Assembly (NCBI RefSeq): GCF_964355755.1 | Contig: NC_092675.1 | Span: forward strand, 13,903,312-13,967,311 | Origin: Antedon mediterranea | Taxonomy: Eukaryota; Echinodermata; Crinoidea; Comatulida; Antedonidae | DNA: 64,000 nt | Reading direction: 5' to 3' | Shown: positions 24,125-37,829 of the stretch, one piece after another | Numbering within the stretch: the stretch's first letter is position 1 | Layout of the letters: the number at the start of each line of letters is the position of its first letter | The notes under the pieces: generated by a model | Told to the model about the DNA's origin: nothing | The model's database searches: none | Seen by the model: the letters and a program-made list of their open reading frames with translations, nothing else | Made by a program: the position numbers and the translations under genes

Positions 24125-26282
24125 AATTGTTAACATAAAAACACCAAAGTGCTTAGAATCACATTATAAACAGTTTTAGACCATTTTGAGCATTTCGATA
24201 ACAATTTTCACACAAAAACATCAAAGAGCACAAAATAGCTTAATATCGTATTTAAAAATGTTTTAGACCATTTTGAGCATTTAGATAAAACTTTTTCACA
24301 CAAAACACCAAAGTGCTTAGAATAGCTTCAAATCGCATTTGGAGACGTTTTAGACCATTTTGTGATTTTTGAAAAAACTTGTTAACATAAAAACACCAAA
24401 GTGCTTAGAATAGCTTCAAATCGCATTTGGAGACGTTTTAGACCATTTTGTGATTTTTGAAAAAACTTGTTAACATAAAAACACCAAAGTGCTTAGAATA
24501 GCTTCAAATCGCATTTGGAAACGTTTTAGACCATTTTGTGATTTTCGAAAAAAAATTGTTAACATAAAAACACCAAAGTGTTTAGAATAGCTTCAAATCG
24601 CATTTGGAGACGTTTTAGACCAATTTGTGATTTTCGAAAAAACTTATCAACATAAAAACACCAAAGGGTTTAGAATAGCTTCAAATCGCATTTGGAGACG
24701 TTTTAGACCATTTTGTGATTTTCGAAAAAACTTGTTAACATAAAAACACGAAAGTGCTTAGAATAGCTTCAAATCGCATTTGGAAACGTTTTAGACCATT
24801 TTGTGATTTTCGAAAAAACTTGTTAACATAAAAACATGAAAGTGCTTAGAATAGCTTCAAATCGTATTTGGAGACGTTTTAGACCATTTTGTGATTTTCG
24901 AAAAAACTTGTTAACATAAAAACACCAAAGTGCTTAGAATAGCTTCAAATCGCATTTGGAGACGTTTTAGACCATTTTGTGCATTTCGATGAAACTTGGT
25001 TACACAAAAACATCAAAGTGCTTAAAATCACATTATAAACCATTTTAGACCATTTTGAGCATTTCGATAACACTTTTCACACAAAAACATCAAAGAGCAC
25101 AAAATAGCTTAATATCGTATTTAAAAACGTTTTAGACCATTTTGAGCATTTCGACAAAACTTTTTCACACAAAACACCAAAGTGCTTAGAATAGCTTCAA
25201 ATCGCATTTGGAGACGTTTTAGACCATTTTGTGATTTTCGAAAAAACTTGTTAACATAAAAACATCAAAGTGTACAGAATAACTTCAAATCGCATTTGGA
25301 GACCGTTTTAGGCCAATTTGTGATTTTCGAAAAAACTTGTTAACCTAAAAATACCAAAGTGTTTAGAATAGCTTCAAATCGCATTTGGAGACGTTTTAGA
25401 CCATTTTGTGATTTTCGAAAAAACTTGTTAACATAAAAACACCAAAGTGCTTCAAATCGCATTTGGAGACATTTTAGACCAATTTGTGATTTTTGAAAAA
25501 ACTTGTTAACATAAAAACACCAAAGTGCTTACAATAGCTTCAAATCGTATTTGGAGACGTTTTAGACCATTTTGTGATTTTCGAAAAAACTTGTTAACAT
25601 AAAAACACCAAAGTACTTAGAATAGCTTCAAATCGCATTTGGAGACGTTTTAGACCATTTTATGCATTTCGATGAAACTTGGTTACACAAAAACATCAAA
25701 GTGCTTAAAATCACATTATAATCCGTTTTAGACCATTTTGAGCATTTCGATAACACTTTTCACACAAAAACATCAAAGAGCACAAAATAGCTTAATATCG
25801 TATTTAAAAACGTTTTAGACCATTTTGAGCATTTCGACAAAACTTTTTCACACAAAACACCAAAGTGCTTAGAATAGCTTCAAATCGCATTTGGAGACGT
25901 TTTAGACCATTTTGTGATTTTCGAAAAAAATTGTTAACATAAAAACATCAAAGTGTTCAGAATAGCTTCAAATCGCATTTGGAGACCGTTTTAGGGCAAT
26001 TTGTGATTTTCGAAAAAACTTGTTAACCTAAAAATACCAAAGTGTTTAGAATAGCTTCAAATCGCATTTGGAGACGTTTTAGACCATTTTGTGATTTTCG
26101 AAAAAACTTGTTAACATAAAAACACCAAAGTGCTTAGAATAGCTTCAAATCGCATTTGGAGACATTTTAGACCAATTTGTGATTTTCGAAAAAACTTGTC
26201 AACATAAAAACACCAAAGTGTTTAGAATAGCTTCAAATCGCATTTGGAGACGTTTTAGACCAATTTGTGATTTTCGAAAAAA
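24125..26282 (+). repeat. Block T with left flank, copy 2 (offset 9044 to copy 3)
   Basis: About 2.16 kb is collinear with 33170..35326 with an offset of 9044-9045. Markers: AGAATCAC 24155, ACTTATCAAC 24642, TGTACAGAATAAC 25271, 78-bp deletion monomer 25435..25512, and TGTTCAGAATAGC near 25953, where other copies have TGTACAG. GTTTTAGGGCAATTTG near 25995 is shared with 54398 and not with 35038, so copies 2 and 5 share a variant that copy 3 lacks. Confidence 0.9.
25435..25512 (+). repeat. A monomer with 10-bp deletion
   Basis: Same deletion in block T copy 2. Confidence 0.9.
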
Positions 26283-29200
26283 CTTATCAACATAAAAACA
26301 CCAAAGGGTTTAGAATATCTTCAAATCGCATTTGGAGACGTTTTAGACAATTTTGTGATTTTCGAAAAAACTTGTTAACATAAAAACACCAAAGTGCTTA
26401 GAATAGCTTCAAATCGCATTTGGAGACGTTTTAGACCATTTTGAGATTTTCGAAAAAACTTGGTTTCACAAAAACATCAAAGTGCTTAAAATCACATTAT
26501 AAACCGTTTTAGACCATTTTGAGCATTTCGATAACAATTTTCACACAAAAACATCAATGAGCACAAAATAGCTTAATATCGTATTTAAAAATGTTTTAGA
26601 CCATTTTGAGCATTTAGAAAAAAAACTTTTTCACACAAAACACCAAAGTGCTTAGAATAGCTTCAAAACGCATTTGGAGACGTTTTAGACAATTTTGTGA
26701 TTTTCGAAAAAAATTGTTAACATAAAAACACCAAAGTGCTTAGAATAGCTTCAAATCGCATTTGGAGACGTTTTAGACCATTTTGTGATTTTCGAAAAAA
26801 CTTGGTTACACAAAAACATCAAAGTGCTTAAAATCACATTATAAACCGTTTTAGACCATTTTGAGCATTTCGATAACACTTTTCACACAAAAACATCATA
26901 GAGCACAAAATAGCTTAATATCGTATTTAAAAACGTTTTAGACCATTTTGAGCATTTCGACAAAACTTGTTAACATAAAAACACCAAAGTGCTTAGAATG
27001 GCTTCAATCGCATTTGGAGACGCTTTAGACCATTTTGTGATTTTCGAAAAAAATCGTTAACATAAAAACACCAAAGTGCTTAGAATCACATTATAAACCG
27101 TTTTAGACCATTTTGAGCATTTCGATAACAATTTTTACACAAAAACATCAAAGAGCACAAAATAGCTTAATATCGTATTTAAAAATGTTTTAGACCATTT
27201 TGAGCATTTAGAAAAAACTTTTTCACACAAAACACCAAAGTGCTTAGAATAGCTTCAAATCGTATTTGGAGACGTTTTAGACCATTTTGAGATTTTCGAA
27301 AAAACTTGGTTACACAAAAACATCAAAGTGCTTAAAATCACATTATAAACCGTTTTAGACCATTTTGAGCATTTCGATAACACTTTTCACACAAAAACAT
27401 CAAAGAGCACAAAATAGCTTAATATCGTATTTAAAAACGTTTTAGACCATTTTGAGCATTTCGACAAAACTTTTTCACACAAAACACCAAAGTGCTTAGA
27501 ATAGCTTCAAATCGCATTTGGAGACGTTTTAGACCAATTTGTGCATTTCGATGAAACTTGGTTACACAAAAACATCAAAGTGCTTAAAATCACATTATAA
27601 ATCGTTTTAGACCATTTTGAGCATTTCGATAACACTTTTCACACAAAAACATCAAAGAGCACAAGATAGCTTAATATCTTATTTAAAAACGTTTTAGACC
27701 ATTTTGAGCATTTAGACAAAACTTTTTCACACAAAACACCAAAGTGCTTAGAATAGCTTCAAATCGCATTTGGAGACTTTTTAGACAATTTTGTGATTTT
27801 CAAAAAAACTTGTTAACATAAAAACACCAAAGTGCTTAGAATAGCTTCAAATCGCATTTGGAGACATTTAAGACCAATTTGTGATTTTCGAAAAAAACTT
27901 GTCAACATAAAAACACCAAAGTGTTTAGAATAGCTTCAAATCGCATTTGGAGACGTTTTAGACCAATTTGTGATTTTCGAAAAAACTTATCAACATAAAA
28001 ACACCAAAGGGTTTAGAATAGCTTCAAATCGCATTTTGAGACGTTTTAGACCATTTTGTGATTTTCGAAAAAACTTGTTAACATAAAAACACGAAAGTGC
28101 TTAGAATAGCTTCAAATCGCATTTGGAAACGTTTTATTCCATTTTGTGATTTTCGAAAAAAATTGTTAACATAAAAACACCAAAGTGCTTAGAATCACAT
28201 TATAAACCGTTTTAGACCATTTTGAGCATTTCGATAACAATTTTCACACAAAAACATCAAAGAGCACAAAATAGCTTAATATCGTATTTAAAAATGTTTT
28301 AGACCATTTTGAGCATTTAGATAAAACTTTTTCACACAAAACACCAAAGTGCTTAGAATAGCTTCAAATCGCATTTGGAGACGTTTTAGACCATTTTGTG
28401 ATTTTCGACAAAACTTTTTCACACAAAACACCAAAGTGCTTAGAATAGCTTCAAATCGCATTAGGAGACGTTTTAGACCAATTTGTGCATTTCGATGAAA
28501 CTTGGTTACACAAAAACATCAAAGTGCTTAAAATCACATTATAAACCATTTTAGACCATTTTGAGCATTTCGATAACACTTTTCACACAAAAACATCAAA
28601 GAGCACAAAATAGCTTAATATCGTATTTAAAAACGTTTTAGACCATTTTGAGCATTTCGACAAAACTTTTTCACACAAAACACCAAAGTGCTTAGAATAG
28701 CTTCAAATCGCATTTGGAGACGTTTTAGACCATTTTGTGATTTTCTAAAAAACTTGTAAACATAAAAACACCAAAGTGCTTAGAATAGCTTCAAATCACA
28801 TTTGGAGACGTTTTAGACCATTTTGTGATTTTCGAAAAAACTTGTTAACATAAAAACACGAAAGTGCTTAGAATAGCTTCAAATCGCATTTGGAAACGTT
28901 TTAGACCATTTTGTGATTTTCGAAAAAACTTGTTAACATAAAAACACGAAAGTGCTTAGAATAGCTTCAAATCGCATTTGGAAACGTTTTAGACCATTTT
29001 GTGATTTTCGAAAAAAATTGTTAACATAAAAACACCAAAGTGTTTAGAATAGCTTCAAATCGCATTTGGAGACGTTTTAGACCAATTTGTGATTTTCGAA
29101 AAAACTTATCAACATAAAAACACCAAAGGGTTTAGAATAGGTTCAAATCGCATTTGGAGACGTTTTAGACCATTTTGTGATTTTGAAAAAACTTGTTAAC

Positions 29201-29579
29201 ATAAAAACACCAAAGTGCTTAGAATAGCTTCAAATCGCATTTGGAGACGTTTTAGACCATTTTGTGATTTTCGAAAAAACTTGTTAACATAAAAACACCA
29301 AAGTGCTTAGAATAGCTTCAAATCGTATTTGGAGACGTTTTAGACCATTTTGAGATTTTCGAAAAAACTTGGTTACACAAAAACATCAAAGTGCTTAAAA
29401 TCACATTATAAACCGTTTTAGACCATTTTGAGCATTTCGATAACCCTTTTCACACAAAAACATCAAAGAGCACAAAATAGCTTAATATCGTATTTAAAAA
29501 CGTTTTAGACCATTTTGAGCATTTCGACAAAACTTTTTCACACAAAACACCAAAGTGCTTAGAATAGCTTCAAATCGCA
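26283..29579 (+). repeat. Array segment with AGAATGGCTTC and block U
   Basis: From 26283 the monomers follow the order of the 2220-bp duplication: AATATCTTC, ATCAATGAGC (about 26558), AACATCATAGAGC (about 26895), AGAATGGCTTCAATCG (26995), then B-C. Block U follows at 27540-28150 with TATCTTATTT at 27675 and GTTTTATTCC near 28131. At 28366-28425 an A monomer takes the C tail TTTTCGACAAAACTTTTTC. A2 monomers and a GAGATTTTCG-tailed A complete the stretch. No gene is visible. Confidence 0.8.
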
Positions 29580-30057
29580 TTTGGAGACGTTTTAGACCAT
29601 TTTGTGATTTTGAAAAAACTTGTTAACATAAAAACACCAAAGTGCTTAGAATAGCTTCAAATCGCATTTGGAGACGTTTTAGACCATTTTGTGATTTTCG
29701 AAAAAACTTGTTAACATAAAAACACCAAAGTGCTTAGAATAGCTTCAAATCGTATTTGGAGACGTTTTAGACCATTTTGAGATTTTCGAAAAAACTTGGT
29801 TACACGAAAACATCAAAGTGCTTAAAATCACATTATAAACCGTTTTAGACCATTTTGAGCATTTCGGTAACACTTTTCACACAAAAACATCAAAGAGCAC
29901 AAAATAGCTTAATATCGTATTTAAAAACGTTTTAGACCATTTTGAGCATTTAGACAAAACTTTTTCACACAAAACACCAAAGTGCTTAGAATAGCTTCAA
30001 ATCGCATTTGGAGACGTTTTAGACCATTTTGTGCATTTCGATGAAACTTGGTTACAC

Positions 30058-30135
30058 AAAAACATCAAAGTGCTTAAAATCACATTATAAATCGTTTTAG
30101 ACCATTTTGAGCATTTCGACAAAACTTTTTCACAC
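30058..30135 (+). repeat. B/C hybrid monomer, 78 bp
   Basis: B head and C tail joined in the shared core, with AAATCG; followed by AAAATACCAAAGTAC. Confidence 0.85.
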
Positions 30136-30260
30136 AAAATACCAAAGTACTTAGAATAGCTTCAAATCGCATTTGGAGACGTTTTAGACCATTTTGTGAT
30201 TTTCGAAAAAACTTTTTAACATAAAAACACCAAAGTGCTTAGAATAGCTTCAAATCACAT

Positions 30261-30300
30261 TTGGAGACGTTTTAGACCATAAGTGCTTAGAATCACATTA
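30261..30300 (+). repeat. Broken A monomer, junction GACCAT|AAGTGC
   Basis: An A monomer with the left arm TCACATTTGG stops within the core (TTTTAGACCAT) and continues at AAGTGCTTAGAATCAC, the left arm of a B monomer. The right half of the A monomer and the A-run are missing, and on comparison with parallel regions about one or more further monomers are missing too. The identical breakpoint at 50148 shows that the deletion preceded the copying of this segment. Confidence 0.87.
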
Positions 30301-30680
30301 TAAACCGTTTTAGACCATTTTGAGCATTTCGATAACAATTTTCACACAAAAACATCAAAGAGCACAAAATAGCTTAATATCGTATTTAAAAATGTTTTAG
30401 ACCATTTTGAGCATTTAGATAAAACTTTTTCACACAAAACACCAAAGTGCTTAGAATAGCTTCAAATCGCATTTGGAGACGTTTTAGACCATTTTGTGAT
30501 TTTTGAAAAAACTTGTTAACATAAAAACACCAAAGTGCTTAGAATAGCTTCAAATCACATTTGGAGACGTTTTAGACCATTTTGTGATTTTCGAAAAAAC
30601 TTGTTAACATAAAAACACGAAAGTGCTTAGAATAGCTTCAAATCGCATTTGGAAACGTTTTAGACCATTTTGTGATTTTC

Positions 30681-31896
30681 GAAAAAAATTGTTAACATAA
30701 AAACACCAAAGTGTTTAGAATAGCTTCAAATCGCATTTGGAGACGTTTTAGACCAATTTGTGATTTTCGAAAAAACTTATCAACATAAAAACACCAAAGG
30801 GTTTAGAATAGCTTCAAATCGCATTTGGAGACGTTTTAGACCATTTTGTGATTTTCGAAAAAACTTGTTAACATAAAAACACGAAAGTGCTTAGAATAGC
30901 TTCAAATCGCATTTGGAAACGTTTTAGACCATTTTGTGATTTTCGAAAAAACTTGTTAACATAAAAACATGAAAGTGCTTAGAATAGCTTCAAATCGTAT
31001 TTGGAGACGTTTTAGACCATTTTGTGATTTTCGAAAAAAATTGTTAACATAAAAACACCAAAGTGCTTAGAATCACATTATAAACCGTTTTAGACCATTT
31101 TGAGCATTTCGATAACAATTTTCACACAAAAACATCAAAGAGCACAAAATAGCTTAATATCGTATTTAAAAATGTTTTAGACCATTTGGAGCATTTGGAT
31201 AAAACTTTTTCACACAAAACACATAAGTGCTTAGAATAGCTTCAAATCGCATTTGGAGACGTTTTAGACCATTTTGTGATTTTTGAAAAAAATTGTTAAC
31301 ATAAAAACACCAAAGTGCTTAGAATAGCTTCAAATCACATTTGGAGACGTTTTAGACCATTTTGTGATTTTCGAAAAAACTTGTTAACATAAAAACACCA
31401 AAGTGCTTAGAATAGCTTCAAATCGTATTTGGAGACGTTTTAGACCATTTTGAGATTTTCGAAAAAACTTGGTTAAACAAAAACATCAAAGTGCTTAAAA
31501 TCACATTATAAACCGTTTTAGACCATTTTGAGCATTTCGATAACACTTTTCACACAAAAACATCAAAGAGCACAAAATAGCTTAATATCGTATCTAAAAA
31601 CGTTTTAGACCATTTTGAGCATTTCGACAAAACTTTTTCACACAAAACACCAAAGTGCTTAGAATAGCTTCAAATCGCATTTGGAGACGTTTTAGACCAA
31701 TTTGTGCATTTCGATGAAACTTGATTACACAAAAACATCAAAGTACTTAAAATCACATTATAAACCGTTTTAGACCATTTTGAGCATTTCGATAACACTT
31801 TTCACACAAAAACATCAAAGAGCACAAAATAGCTTAATATCGTATTTAAAAACGTTTTAGACCATTTTGAGCATTTAGAAAAAACTTTTTCACACA
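30681..31896 (+). repeat. Array segment with GGATAAAAC unit
   Basis: A2 monomers, ACTTATCAAC (about 30775) and AACATGAAAG are followed by B-C with the tail GGATAAAAC (31193) and an unusual ACACATAAGTGC near 31220. B-C units with ATATCGTATCTAAAAACG near 31590 follow. No gene is visible. Confidence 0.78.
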
Positions 31897-32666
31897 AAAC
31901 ACCAAAGTGCTTAGAATAGCTTCAAATCGCATTTGGAGACGTTTTAGACCATTTTGTGCATTTCGATGAAACTTGGTTACACAAAAACATCAAAGTGCTT
32001 AAAATCACATTATAAATCGTTTTAGACCATTTTGAGCATTTCGACAAAACTTTTTCACACAAAATACCAAAGTGCTTAGAATAGCTTCAAATCGCATTTG
32101 GAGACGTTTTAGACCATTTTGTGATTTTCGAAAAAACTTTTTAACATAAAAACACCAAAGTGCTTAGAATAGCTTCAAATCACATTTGGAGACGTTTTAG
32201 ACCATTTTGTTATATTCGAAAAAACTTGTTAACATAAAAACACGAAAGTGCTTAGAATAGCTTCAAATCGCATTTGGAAACGTTTTAGACCATTTTGTGA
32301 TTTTCGAAAAAAAATTGTTAACATAAAAACACCAAAGTGCTTAGAATAGCTTCAAATCGCATTTGGAAACGTTTTAGACCATTTTGTTATTTTCGAAAAA
32401 AATTGTTAACATAAAAACACCAAAGTGCTTAGAATCACATTATAAACCGTTTTAGACCATTTTGAGCATTTCGATAACAATTTTCACACAAAAACATCAA
32501 AGAGCACAAAATAGCTTAATATCGTATTTAAAAATGTTTTAGACCATTTTGAGCATTTAGATAAAACTTTTTCACACAAAACACCAAAGTGCTTAGAATA
32601 GCTTCAAATCGCATTTGGAGACGTTTTAGACCATTTTGTGATTTTTGAAAAAACTTGTTAACATAA
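31897..32666 (+). repeat. 770-bp tandem duplication, unit 1
   Basis: Nine monomers repeat with a 770-bp offset, falling to 769 after one extra A near 32315. The unit includes a B/C hybrid (31983), ACTTTTTAACAT, GTTATATTCGAAA (near 32209), TGTTATTTTC, B and C. Homology to the next unit continues to 32698. Confidence 0.9.
31983..32060 (+). repeat. B/C hybrid monomer, 78 bp
   Basis: B head with AAATCG, C tail CGACAAAAC, followed by AAAATACCAAAGTGC. First of two copies created by the 770-bp duplication. Confidence 0.85.
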
Positions 32667-33435
32667 AAACACCAAAGTGCTTAGAATAGCTTCAAATCGC
32701 ACTTGGAGACGTTTTAGACCATTTTGTGCATTTCGATGAAACTTGGTTACACAAAAACATCAAAGTGCTTAAAATCACATTATAAATCGTTTTAGACCAT
32801 TTTGAGCATTTCGACAAAACTTTTTCACACAAAATACCAAAGTGCTTAGAATAGCTTCAAATCGCATTTGGAGACGTTTTAGACCATTTTGTGATTTTCG
32901 AAAAAACTTTTTAACATAAAAACACCAAAGTGCTTAGAATAGCTTCAAATCACATTTGGAGACGTTTTAGACCATTTTGTTATATTCGAAAAAACTTGTT
33001 AACATAAAAACACGAAAGTGCTTAGAATAGCTTCAAATCGCATTTGGAAACGTTTTAGACCATTTTGTGATTTTCGAAAAAAATTGTTAACATAAAAACA
33101 CCAAAGTGCTTAGAATAGCTTCAAATCGCATTTGGAAACGTTTTAGACCATTTTGTTATTTTCGAAAAAAATTGTTAACATAAAAACACCAAAGTGCTTA
33201 GAATCACATTATAAACCGTTTTAGACCATTTTGAGCATTTCGATAACAATTTTCACACAAAAACATCAAAGAGCACAAAATAGCTTAATATCGTATTTAA
33301 AAATGTTTTAGACCATTTTGAGCATTTAGATAAAACTTTTTCACACAAAACACCAAAGTGCTTAGAATAGCTTCAAATCGCATTTGGAGACGTTTTAGAC
33401 CATTTTGTGATTTTTGAAAAAACTTGTTAACATAA
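32667..33435 (+). repeat. 770-bp tandem duplication, unit 2
   Basis: Second unit; GTTATATTCGAAA moves from about 32209 to 32979. One substitution (TCGCACTTGG near 32698) distinguishes its first monomer. The combination of GATATTCG-like and TGTTATTTTC monomers links this unit to the 1724-bp HOR at both ends of the window. Confidence 0.9.
32753..32830 (+). repeat. B/C hybrid monomer, 78 bp
   Basis: Exact 770-bp-shifted partner of the hybrid at 31983. Confidence 0.85.
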
Positions 33436-35326
33436 AAACACCAAAGTGCTTAGAATAGCTTCAAATCACATTTGGAGACGTTTTAGACCATTTTGTGATT
33501 TTCGAAAAAACTTGTTAACATAAAAACACGAAAGTGCTTAGAATAGCTTCAAATCGCATTTGGAAACGTTTTAGACCATTTTGTGATTTTCGAAAAAAAT
33601 TGTTAACATAAAAACACCAAAGTGTTTAGAATAGCTTCAAATCGCATTTGGAGACGTTTTAGACCAATTTGTGATTTTCGAAAAAACTTATCAACATAAA
33701 AACACCAAAGGGTTTAGAATAGCTTCAAATCGCATTTGGAGACGTTTTAGACCATTTTGTGATTTTCGAAAAAACTTGTTAACATAAAAACACGAAAGTG
33801 CTTAGAATAGCTTCAAATCGCATTTGGAAACGTTTTAGACCATTTTGTGATTTTCGAAAAAACTTGTTAACATAAAAACATGAAAGTGCTTAGAATAGCT
33901 TCAAATCGTATTTGGAGACGTTTTAGACCATTTTGTGATTTTCGAAAAAACTTGTTAACATAAAAACACCAAAGTGCTTAGAATAGCTTCAAATCGCATT
34001 TGGAGACGTTTTAGACCATTTTGTGCATTTCGATGAAACTTGGTTACACAAAAACATCAAAGTGCTTAAAATCACATTATAAACCATTTTAGACCATTTT
34101 GAGCATTTCGATAACACTTTTCACACAAAAACATCAAAGAGCACAAAATAGCTTAATATCGTATTTAAAAACGTTTTAGACCATTTTGAGCATTTCGAAA
34201 AAACTTTTTCACACAAAACACCAAAGTGCTTAGAATAGCTTCAAATCGCATTTGGAGACGTTTTAGATCATTTTGTGATTTTCGAAAAAACTTGTTAACA
34301 TAAAAACATCAAAGTGTACAGAATAACTTCAAATCGCATTTGGAGACCGTTTTAGGCCAATTTGTGATTTTCGAAAAAACTTGTTAACCTAAAAATACCA
34401 AAGTGTTTAGAATAGCTTCAAATCGCATTTGGAGACGTTTTAGACCATTTTGTGATTTTCGAAAAAACTTGTTAACATAAAAACACCAAAGTGCTTCAAA
34501 TCGCATTTGGAGACATTTTAGACCAATTTGTGATTTTTGAAAAAACTTGTGAACATAAAAACACCAAAGTGCTTACAATAGCTTCAAATCGTATTTGGAG
34601 ACGTTTTAGACCATTTTGTGATTTTCGAAAAAACTTGTTAACATAAAAACACCAAAGTACTTAGAATAGCTTCAAATCGCATTTGGAGACGTTTTAGACC
34701 ATTTTATGCATTTCGATGAAACTTGGTTACACAAAAACATCAAAGTGCTTAAAATCACATTATAATCCGTTTTAGACCATTTTGAGCATTTCGATAACAC
34801 TTTTCACACAAAAACATCAAAGAGCACAAAATAGCTTAATATCGTATTTAAAAACGTTTTAGACCATTTTGAGCATTTCGACAAAACTTTTTCACACAAA
34901 ACACCAAAGTGCTTAGAATAGCTTCAAATCGCATTTGGAGACGTTTTAGACCATTTTGTGATTTTCGAAAAAAAATGTTAACATAAAAACATCAAAGTGT
35001 ACAGAATAGCTTCAAATCGCATTTGGAGACCGTTTTAGGCCAATTTGTGATTTTCGAAAAAACTTGTTAACCTAAAAATACCAAAGTGTTTAGAATAGCT
35101 TCAAATCGCATTTGGAGACGTTTTAGACCATTTTGTGATTTTCGAAAAAACTTGTTAACATAAAAACACCAAAGTGCTTAGAATAGCTTCAAATCGCATT
35201 TGGAGACATTTTAGACCAATTTGTGATTTTCGAAAAAACTTGTCAACATAAAAACACCAAAGTGTTTAGAATAGCTTCAAATCGCATTTGGAGACGTTTT
35301 AGACCAATTTGTGATTTTCGAAAAAA
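33436..35326 (+). repeat. Block T with left flank, copy 3
   Basis: Right part of the copy that starts near 33170 and pairs with 24125..26282. ACTTATCAAC lies at 33686, TGTACAGAATAAC at 34315, the 78-bp deletion monomer at 34479..34556 and TGTACAGAATAGC at 34998 (683 bp after the first). The match with copy 2 stops at 35326, where this copy has CTTGTTAAC and copy 2 has CTTATCAAC. Confidence 0.9.
34479..34556 (+). repeat. A monomer with 10-bp deletion
   Basis: Same deletion in block T copy 3; the GTTAAC at its end is changed to GTGAAC. Confidence 0.9.
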
Positions 35327-37829
35327 CTTGTTAACATAAAAACACCAAAGTGCTTAGAATAGCTTCAAATCGCATTTGGAGACGTTTTAGACCAATTTTT
35401 GATTTTCGAAAAAACTTATCAACATAAAAACACCAAAGGGTTTAGAATAGCTTCAAATCGCATTTGGAGACGTTTTAGACCATTTTGTGATTTTGAAAAA
35501 ACTTGTTAACATAAAAACACCAAAGTGCTTAGAATAGCTTCAAATCGCATTTGGAGACGTTTTAGACCATTTTGTGATTTTCGAAAAAACTTGTTAACAT
35601 AAAAACACCAAAGTGCTTAGAATAGCTTCAAATCGTATTTGGAGACGTTTTAGACCATTTTGAGATTTTCGAAAAAACTTGGTTACACAAAAACATCAAA
35701 GTGCTTAAAATGACATTATAAACCGTTTTAGACCATTTTGAGCATTTCGATAACACTTTTCACACAAAAACATCAAAGAGCACAAAATAGCTTAATATCG
35801 TATTTAAAAACGTTTTAGACCATTTTGAGCATTTCGACAAAACTTTTTCACACAAAACACCAAAGTGCTTAGAATAGCTTCAAATCGCATTTGGAGACGT
35901 TTTAGACCAATTTGTGCATTTCGATGAAACTTGATTACACAAAAACATCAAAGTGCTTAAAATCACATCATAAACCGTTTTAGACCATTTTGAGCATTTC
36001 GATAACACTTTTCACACAAAAACATCAAAGAGCACAAAATAGCTTAATATCGTATTTAAAAACGTTTTAGACCATTTTGAGCATTTAGAAAAAACTTTTT
36101 CACACAAAACACCAAAGTGCTTAGAATAGCTTCAAATCGCATTTGGAGACGTTTTAGACCATTTTGTGATTTTTGAAAAAACTTGTTAAAATAAAAACAC
36201 CAAAGTGCTTAGAATAGCTTCAAATCACATTTGGAGACATTTTAGACCATTTTGTGATTTTCGAAAAAACTTGTTAACATAAAAACACGAAAGTGCTTAG
36301 AATAGCTTCAAATCGCATTTGGAAACGTTTTAGACCATTTTGTGATTTTCGAAAAAACTTGTTAACATAAAAACACGAAAGTGCTTAGAATCACATTATA
36401 AACCGTTTTAGACCATTTTGAGCATTTCGATAACAATTTTCACACAAAAACATCAAAGAGCACAAAATAGCTTAATATCGTATTTAAAAATGTTTTAGAC
36501 CATTTTGAGCATTTAGATAAAACTTTTTCACACAAAACACCAAAGTGCTTAGAATAGCTTCAAATCGCATTTGGAGACGTTTTAGACCATTTTGTGATTT
36601 TTTAAAAAACTTGTTAACATAAAAACACCAAAGTGCTTAGAATAGCTTCAAATCACATTTGGAGATGTTTTAGACCATTTTGTGATTTTTGAAAAAACTT
36701 GTTAACATAAAAACACGAAAGTGCTTAGAATAGCTTCAAATCGCATTTGGAAACGTTTTAGACCATTTTGTGATTTTCGAAAAAGATTGTTAACATAAAA
36801 ACACCAATGTGCTTAGAATCACATTATAAACCGTTTTAGACCATTTTGAGCATTTCGATAACAATTTTCACACAAAAACATCAAAGAGCACAAAATAGCT
36901 TAATATCGTATTTATAAATGTTTTAGACCATTTTGAGCATTTCGACAAAACTTTTTCACACAAAACACCAAAGTGCTTAGAATAGCTTCAAATCGCATTT
37001 GGAGACGTTTTTTATACCATTTTGTGATTTCGATGAAACTTGATTACACAAAAACATCAAAGTGCCTAAAATCACATTATAAACCGTTTTAGACCATTTT
37101 GAGCATTTCGATAACACTTTTCACACAAAAACATCAAAGAGCACAAAATAGCTTAATATCGTATTTAAAAACGTTTTAGACCATTTTGAGCATTTAGACA
37201 AAACTTTTTCACACAAAACACCAAAGTGCTTAGAATAGCTTCAAATCGCATTTGGAGACGTTTTAGAACATTTTGTGTTTTTCGAAAAAAACTGTTAACA
37301 TAAAAACACCAAAGTTCTTAGAATAGCTTCAAATCGCATTTTGAGACGTTTTAGAACATTTTGTGTTCTTCGAAAAAACCTGTTAACATAAAAACACCAA
37401 AGTTCTTAGAATAGCTTCAAATCGCATTTGGAGACGTTTTAGACCATTTTGAGATTTTTGAAAAAACTTGTTAACATAAAAACACCAAAGTGCTTAGAAT
37501 AGCTTCAAATCACATTTGGAGACGTTTTAGACCATTTTGTGATTTTCGAAAAAACTTGTTAACATAAAAACACGAAAGTGCTTAGAATAGCTTCAAATCG
37601 CATTTGGAAACGTTTTAGACCAGTTTGTGATTTTCGAAAAAGATTTTTAACATAAAAACACCAAAGTGCTTAGAATCACAATATAAACCGTTTTAGACCA
37701 TTTTGAGCATTTCGATAACAATTTTCACACAAAAACATCAAAGAGCACAAAATAGCTTAATATCGTATTTAAAAATGTTTTAGACCATTTTGAGCATTTA
37801 GACAAAACTTTTTCACACAAAACACCAAA
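35327..37829 (+). repeat. Array segment with private variants
   Basis: GAGATTTTCG-tailed A, B (one with AATGACATTATAA near 35710), C, and the ATCACATCATAA form near 35962. Near 36999 an A monomer has GGAGACGTTTTTTATACC and an in-core switch to GATTTCGATGAAACTTG. Two A monomers with GAACATTTTGTGTT(T/C)TTCG and AAAGTTCTTAG (near 37268 and 37350) resemble the one near 15184. CAGTTTGTGATTTTC near 37621 is private. No gene is visible. Confidence 0.78.

Larger units (their letters stand above)
29580..30680 (+). repeat. Segment shared with 49.4-50.6 kb (offset 19867)
   Basis: Collinear with 49447..50640. Two rare features shift by exactly 19867: TTTCGGTAACAC (ATTTCGGTAA 29861 to 49728) and the broken A monomer AGACCATAAGTGCTTAG (AAGTGC 30281 to 50148). 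After that the far copy has one additional 88-bp monomer. A B/C hybrid lies at 30058. Confidence 0.88.
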
